Below are positions 6,201 through 8,874 of a stretch of DNA of 8,874 bases, one piece after another; the first letter of the stretch is position 1, and each line of letters begins with the position of its first letter. The position numbers and the translations under genes were made by a program. The notes below the pieces were generated by a model. That model worked only from the letters and a program-made list of their open reading frames with translations. It had not been told where the DNA came from and ran no database searches. The stretch is from an uncultured Clostridia bacterium (lineage in GTDB: Bacteria > Bacillota > Clostridia > Peptostreptococcales > Anaerovoracaceae), in assembly GCA_934277655.1 (NCBI GenBank), contig CAKQVC010000066.1:1-8874 (forward strand), read 5' to 3'.

Positions 6201-6374
6201 TTTCTCCGCCTCTCTTCCCTGTGCTTTATCTTATCACTAAAGTATTATGTACGATATATCTGCATCGTCTGTACCGGATTCCGATTTTTCACCAGACAAC
6301 TCTCATGCAGCCATTTCCCTTTCTATTCTTTATCGATTTTAAAAAAACATGCATTAAATTTTCTAAAGAAAACC

Positions 6375-6403
6375 TTGTATTTCTATTCGCGAAATGGTAA
6401 AAT
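6375..6403 (+). promoter_or_regulatory. Promoter of the cation exchanger gene
   Basis: TTGTAT (6375-6380), a 17-bp spacer and TAAAAT (6398-6403) preceded by the extended -10 triplet TGG (6395-6397). Transcription would start near 6410, giving a leader of about 118 nt. Confidence 0.65.
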
Positions 6404-6457
6404 TTTATATTAGTTTTTACAAGAAAATAAACCGTACTTTTTATTTTTCCCTACCCC

Positions 6458-6477
6458 AGCGTGCAACAAGCACTGCT
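6458..6477 (+). other. Hairpin in the exchanger leader
   Basis: AGCGTGC (6458-6464) pairs with GCAC-T-GCT (6470-6477), seven base pairs with one bulged T and the loop AACAA. It ends 50 nt before the start codon in the otherwise unstructured leader. It does not match a riboswitch class I know. Confidence 0.4.
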
Positions 6478-6527
6478 ATGTTGTCATGCTGCCTGTAACG
6501 GAACAATCAACGAATGGAATTTGAACT

Positions 6528-7535
6528 ATGGAAAATCTACAATCAATTTTTTTATTTATTGTCGGTCTGGTCCTTCTGATCAAAGCTGGCGACTGGTTCG
6601 TGGACGGTGCAACAGGGCTTGCACGGCGCTTCCACATTCCAGATATTTTGATCGGTGCTACTGTTGTATCCATCGGCACAACACTGCCGGAAGTCATGGT
6701 TTCCGCAACCTCTGCGGTTTCCGGACACGGCGAATTAGCATACGGAAATGCCATCGGCTCTATCATCTGCAATACCGCATTGATTGCTGCTATTACGGTT
6801 GCAGCCAAGCCGGGAAAAATCGACCGCAGTACTATGAAAACACCGGTGCTGTTTTACTTTATTGCTGCAGCATTTTATGCAGGAACTGCCTATCTGAAAG
6901 GTAGTTTTTCGCGTATGGACGGAATATTTCTGCTGGCAATCTTTATCATCTACATGGCGATTGCAATCATGCAGGCATTCAAAGATCAACAGCTGCAGGA
7001 AAAGCTTTCGGAAACCGCAGATCCACATGATGTCAAAGAGGACGAACTGGAAGACACTTTCCATCCACTTTGGAAGGACATACTTCTTCTAGTGATCGGC
7101 GCAGCACTGATCGCAGTCGGTGCGAACCTTCTGGTCGATAATGGCACCCTCATTGCCCGTATGCTGGGTGTTCCGGAATCGGTCATTGCCCTGACCTTTA
7201 TCGCCCTCGGCACCTCACTTCCAGAACTGGTAACAGCAATCACATCACTGGCAAAAGGTCACGGTGCCTTGTCGCTGGGCAATATCATCGGTGCGAATAT
7301 GTTTAACCTGGTACTTGTAAGCGGCATATCCATCACTCTGAATCCGTTTGCCCTGCCTGCAGAAAAAATGTTGGCCGGGCATAACGCATCGCTGGTTGTC
7401 GATGTACCTCTGACCTTTATCCTGATGCTTCTGCTGACGATTCCGGGACTTATCAAAGGAAGACTTTACCGCTGGCAAGGGATTTTGCTGCTTGCAATCT
7501 ATGCAGCTTTCTGTGCCTTTCAATTTCTGCTGTAG
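6528..7535 (+). CDS. Calcium/sodium antiporter (CaCA family, YrbG-like)
   Basis: The 335-residue integral membrane protein has the two inverted alpha-repeats of the Na+/Ca2+ exchanger superfamily. Repeat 1 has SIGTTLPEV (48-56, Glu55) and GNAIGS (73-78). Repeat 2 has ALGTSLPEL (226-234, Glu233) and GNIIGANMFN (251-260). The two glutamates and the nearby Asn/Ser residues are the ion-binding positions known from NCX structures. About ten hydrophobic helices flank an acidic cytoplasmic loop (about 151-180). It would export Ca2+ in exchange for Na+, or a related cation. Length is normal. The ATG at 6528 is the first possible start because an in-frame TGA lies at 6522-6524. The ribosome binding site is weak (GGA at 6516-6518, 9 nt away), in contrast to most of its neighbours. 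No T-tailed terminator follows. Confidence 0.9.
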   Translation: MENLQSIFLFIVGLVLLIKAGDWFVDGATGLARRFHIPDILIGATVVSIGTTLPEVMVSATSAVSGHGELAYGNAIGSIICNTALIAAITVAAKPGKIDRSTMKTPVLFYFIAAAFYAGTAYLKGSFSRMDGIFLLAIFIIYMAIAIMQAFKDQQLQEKLSETADPHDVKEDELEDTFHPLWKDILLLVIGAALIAVGANLLVDNGTLIARMLGVPESVIALTFIALGTSLPELVTAITSLAKGHGALSLGNIIGANMFNLVLVSGISITLNPFALPAEKMLAGHNASLVVDVPLTFILMLLLTIPGLIKGRLYRWQGILLLAIYAAFCAFQFLL

Positions 7536-7606
7536 CCTCCAGTACCAAGTTGCTACAGAGAAGAATCACACGCTGTATGCAGACTTGCTACAGGATAACT
7601 ATCCTG
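7530..7606 (+). repeat. Repeated GCTACAG half-sites and a small palindrome
   Basis: TTGCTACAG occurs twice in direct orientation (7550-7558 and 7585-7593). Its inverse CTGTAGC (7530-7536) overlaps the TAG stop of the exchanger gene and can pair with either copy. The second copy runs into a perfect hairpin, CAGGAT (7591-7596) with ATCCTG (7601-7606) and loop AACT. None is followed by a T-tract, so termination here is uncertain. The rest of 7536-7748 contains the gltX promoter and leader only. Confidence 0.5.
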
Positions 7607-7638
7607 CCAGACCACCCCGTAAATGTCCTTTTGAACTA

Positions 7639-7667
7639 TAGTCAGAGCTTATAACTTATGATATAAT
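7639..7667 (+). promoter_or_regulatory. Promoter of gltX
   Basis: TAGTCA (7639-7644, 4/6 match), a 17-bp spacer and a perfect TATAAT (7662-7667) preceded by the extended -10 triplet TGA. Transcription would start near 7674. The leader of about 75 nt is too short for a T-box riboswitch and no T-box sequence is present. TTGCA-type ends (CTTGCA 7671-7676, TGCAAG 7713-7718) could close a stem over most of the leader. Confidence 0.65.
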
Positions 7668-7748
7668 GTCCTTGCACAGTGACTTCCGAGGCAGTGCCGA
7701 AAGCAGAGCTGATGCAAGACAGAAATGAACCCCCACGGAGGAATGAAT

Positions 7749-8874
7749 ATGAATTATGAAAAACTTGCGGAACTTCTCTTTCCGCATATCGACAAAACCC
7801 CTGCAGATTACGAATCGATGTATCCTGCCCGTAACCTGCCTGCCGGAGCCAAAGTAACCAGACTGGGTCCAAGCCCGACAGGATTTATTCATCTTGGTAA
7901 TCTCTACGGTGCATTTGTAGACGAAAGACTGGCACATCAGTCCGGCGGAAAATTTTTCCTCAGAATTGAGGATACTGATGACAAACGTTTCGTGGAAGGT
8001 GCAGTGGAGATCATCATCAACTCCCTGCGTTTCTTTGGCATTCAATTTGACGAAGGTGCAACCATGGACGGAGACATCGGCGATTACGGCGACTATACCC
8101 AGAGCCACCGTGGCCCGATTTATCAGTGCTTCGCCAAGAAACTGGTTGCCGAAGGCAAGGCTTATCCGTGCTTCATGACGGAGGAAGACATTGCTGACAT
8201 CCATGCCCGGCAGGAAGCAGAAAAAGCCAACCCGGGCATCTATGGCAAATGGGCAAAGAGCCGTGATTTAACCATGGAAGAAATCGAAGCGAAGCTGGCA
8301 GCCGGCACGCCATACGTTATCCGTCTCAAATCCGACGGCGATATGAGCCTGCCGGAAGATCAGATCCGTCGTTTCCAGGTGGAAGATGCCATCCGCGGCA
8401 CCCTGGATATGCCGGTCAACGATCAGGATACCGTCCTGCTCAAGGCTACCGGTATCCCGACTTATCACTTTGCCCATGTGGTAGACGACCATCTGATGCG
8501 CACAACACATGTGGTCAGAGGTGCAGAATGGCTGCCATCCCTGCCGATCCATGTCGAATTATTCGAAAAACTTGGCTGGGAAGTACCAATCTACTGCCAC
8601 ACCGCACAGCTGATGAAACTGGATGAAGAGGGAAACAAGCGCAAGCTTTCCAAGCGCAAAGACCCTGAACTTTCTTTAGATTATTACCGCAACGAGGGCT
8701 ACCATCCGGCAGCAGTCCGTGAATACCTGCTGACCATTCTCAATTCCAATTATGAAGAATGGCGCATTGCCAATCCGGATGCCCCGATCGATGACTTCGA
8801 ATTTACAACTGAAAAGATGAGTAACTCCGGTGCTCTGTTCGATCTGAACAAATTGAATGATATCAGTAAGGACG
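7749..8874 (+). CDS. gltX: Glutamyl-tRNA synthetase, 5' part (runs off the window)
   Basis: An open frame of 375 codons continues past the right edge. It is a class I glutamate-tRNA ligase, which charges tRNA-Glu (and, in organisms using the amidotransferase route, tRNA-Gln) with glutamate. The HIGH signature is PSPTGFIHLGN (41-51), RIEDTD (72-77) contacts the amino acid, and KLSKR (299-303) is the KMSKS-type loop typical of GluRS. About 36 residues precede the usual N-terminal start of the Rossmann fold (FPHIDKTPADYESMYPARNL), a lengthened N-terminus I associate with one group of clostridial GluRS. YPCF (139-142) has a single Cys where many GluRS have a CxC zinc ligand pair. GGAGG (7737-7741) is 7 nt before the ATG. 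The C-terminal anticodon-binding half is not in the window. Confidence 0.93.
   Translation, partial: MNYEKLAELLFPHIDKTPADYESMYPARNLPAGAKVTRLGPSPTGFIHLGNLYGAFVDERLAHQSGGKFFLRIEDTDDKRFVEGAVEIIINSLRFFGIQFDEGATMDGDIGDYGDYTQSHRGPIYQCFAKKLVAEGKAYPCFMTEEDIADIHARQEAEKANPGIYGKWAKSRDLTMEEIEAKLAAGTPYVIRLKSDGDMSLPEDQIRRFQVEDAIRGTLDMPVNDQDTVLLKATGIPTYHFAHVVDDHLMRTTHVVRGAEWLPSLPIHVELFEKLGWEVPIYCHTAQLMKLDEEGNKRKLSKRKDPELSLDYYRNEGYHPAAVREYLLTILNSNYEEWRIANPDAPIDDFEFTTEKMSNSGALFDLNKLNDISKD

Larger units (their letters stand above)
6201..6527. other. Divergent intergenic region, AT-rich
   Basis: This 327-bp gap separates spoVAF (minus) from the exchanger gene (plus). It contains the exchanger promoter (6375-6403) and its leader. 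On the minus side, CATAATA (6243-6249), 43 nt upstream of the GTG, matches the sigma-G -10 pattern CATnnTA, but no matching -35 lies at the right distance, so the spoVAF promoter is not assigned. I see no small gene, tRNA or recognisable riboswitch. Confidence 0.6.

Noticed and set aside
6243..6249. Sigma-G -10-like CATAATA upstream of spoVAF
   Set aside because: The expected -35 (GHATR) is absent at 16-18 bp, so a forespore promoter cannot be supported although it would make biological sense.
7668..7748. T-box or other tRNA-sensing leader before gltX
   Set aside because: The leader is only about 75 nt and has neither the T-box sequence nor an antiterminator/terminator pair.
7656..8204. Minus-strand open frame of 182 codons over the gltX start
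   Set aside because: It is opposite an intact GluRS frame with all signature motifs and has no start signals.
1..8874. CRISPR array, transposon, prophage or defence system
   Set aside because: No regularly spaced repeats, transposase, integrase, nuclease or toxin-antitoxin signatures in any frame; the gene content is mostly housekeeping and sporulation.

Overview
The window looks like ordinary chromosome from an anaerobic, spore-forming Gram-positive of the Clostridia, most likely the Lachnospiraceae. The evidence is AGGAGG-type ribosome binding sites, sigma-A promoters with TGn extended -10 elements, intrinsic terminators, a SpoVAF-type spore protein, and a short protein resembling the tail of the anaerobic ribonucleotide reductase NrdD. 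No insertion sequence, phage gene, CRISPR array, tRNA or rRNA was seen. The genus assignment is inference from protein style only.

Layout. 1-127 holds a strong promoter whose 16-bp spacer is a close match to an NrdR box. 233-511 (+) encodes a 92-residue protein ending in the NrdD-like glycyl-radical-loop motif and is followed by an intrinsic terminator at 554. A perfect 13-bp inverted repeat lies at 616-649. 700-1080 (-) is a small coiled-coil protein of unknown function. It is divergent from 1261-2331 (+), a PLP enzyme of the D-cysteine desulfhydrase/ACC deaminase family, and the two candidate promoters occupy the same 34 bp. The PLP gene converges on 2533-4458 (-), a long-chain acyl-CoA synthetase, across a terminator at 2411-2489. 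Upstream of the synthetase on the same strand is 4638-6200 (-), a SpoVAF-like spore germination membrane protein. Divergent from that is 6528-7535 (+), a Ca2+/Na+ exchanger. The right edge holds 7749 to the window end (+), the first 375 codons of a glutamyl-tRNA synthetase.

How the genes fit together. Most genes appear to be single-gene transcription units with their own promoters, so this is not an obvious multi-gene system. The only same-strand pairs are spoVAF with the acyl-CoA synthetase (179 bp apart, with a separate promoter candidate between) and the exchanger with gltX (213 bp apart, also with a promoter between).

The most interesting locus is the first: a stand-alone NrdD-tail-like protein, without the reductase barrel and without zinc cysteines, apparently under the nucleotide-sensing repressor NrdR. 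By analogy with YfiD/GrcA, the spare glycyl-radical part for pyruvate formate-lyase, it could be a repair part or modulator for anaerobic ribonucleotide reductase. That function is a hypothesis. The motif and the operator-like site are visible in the sequence.
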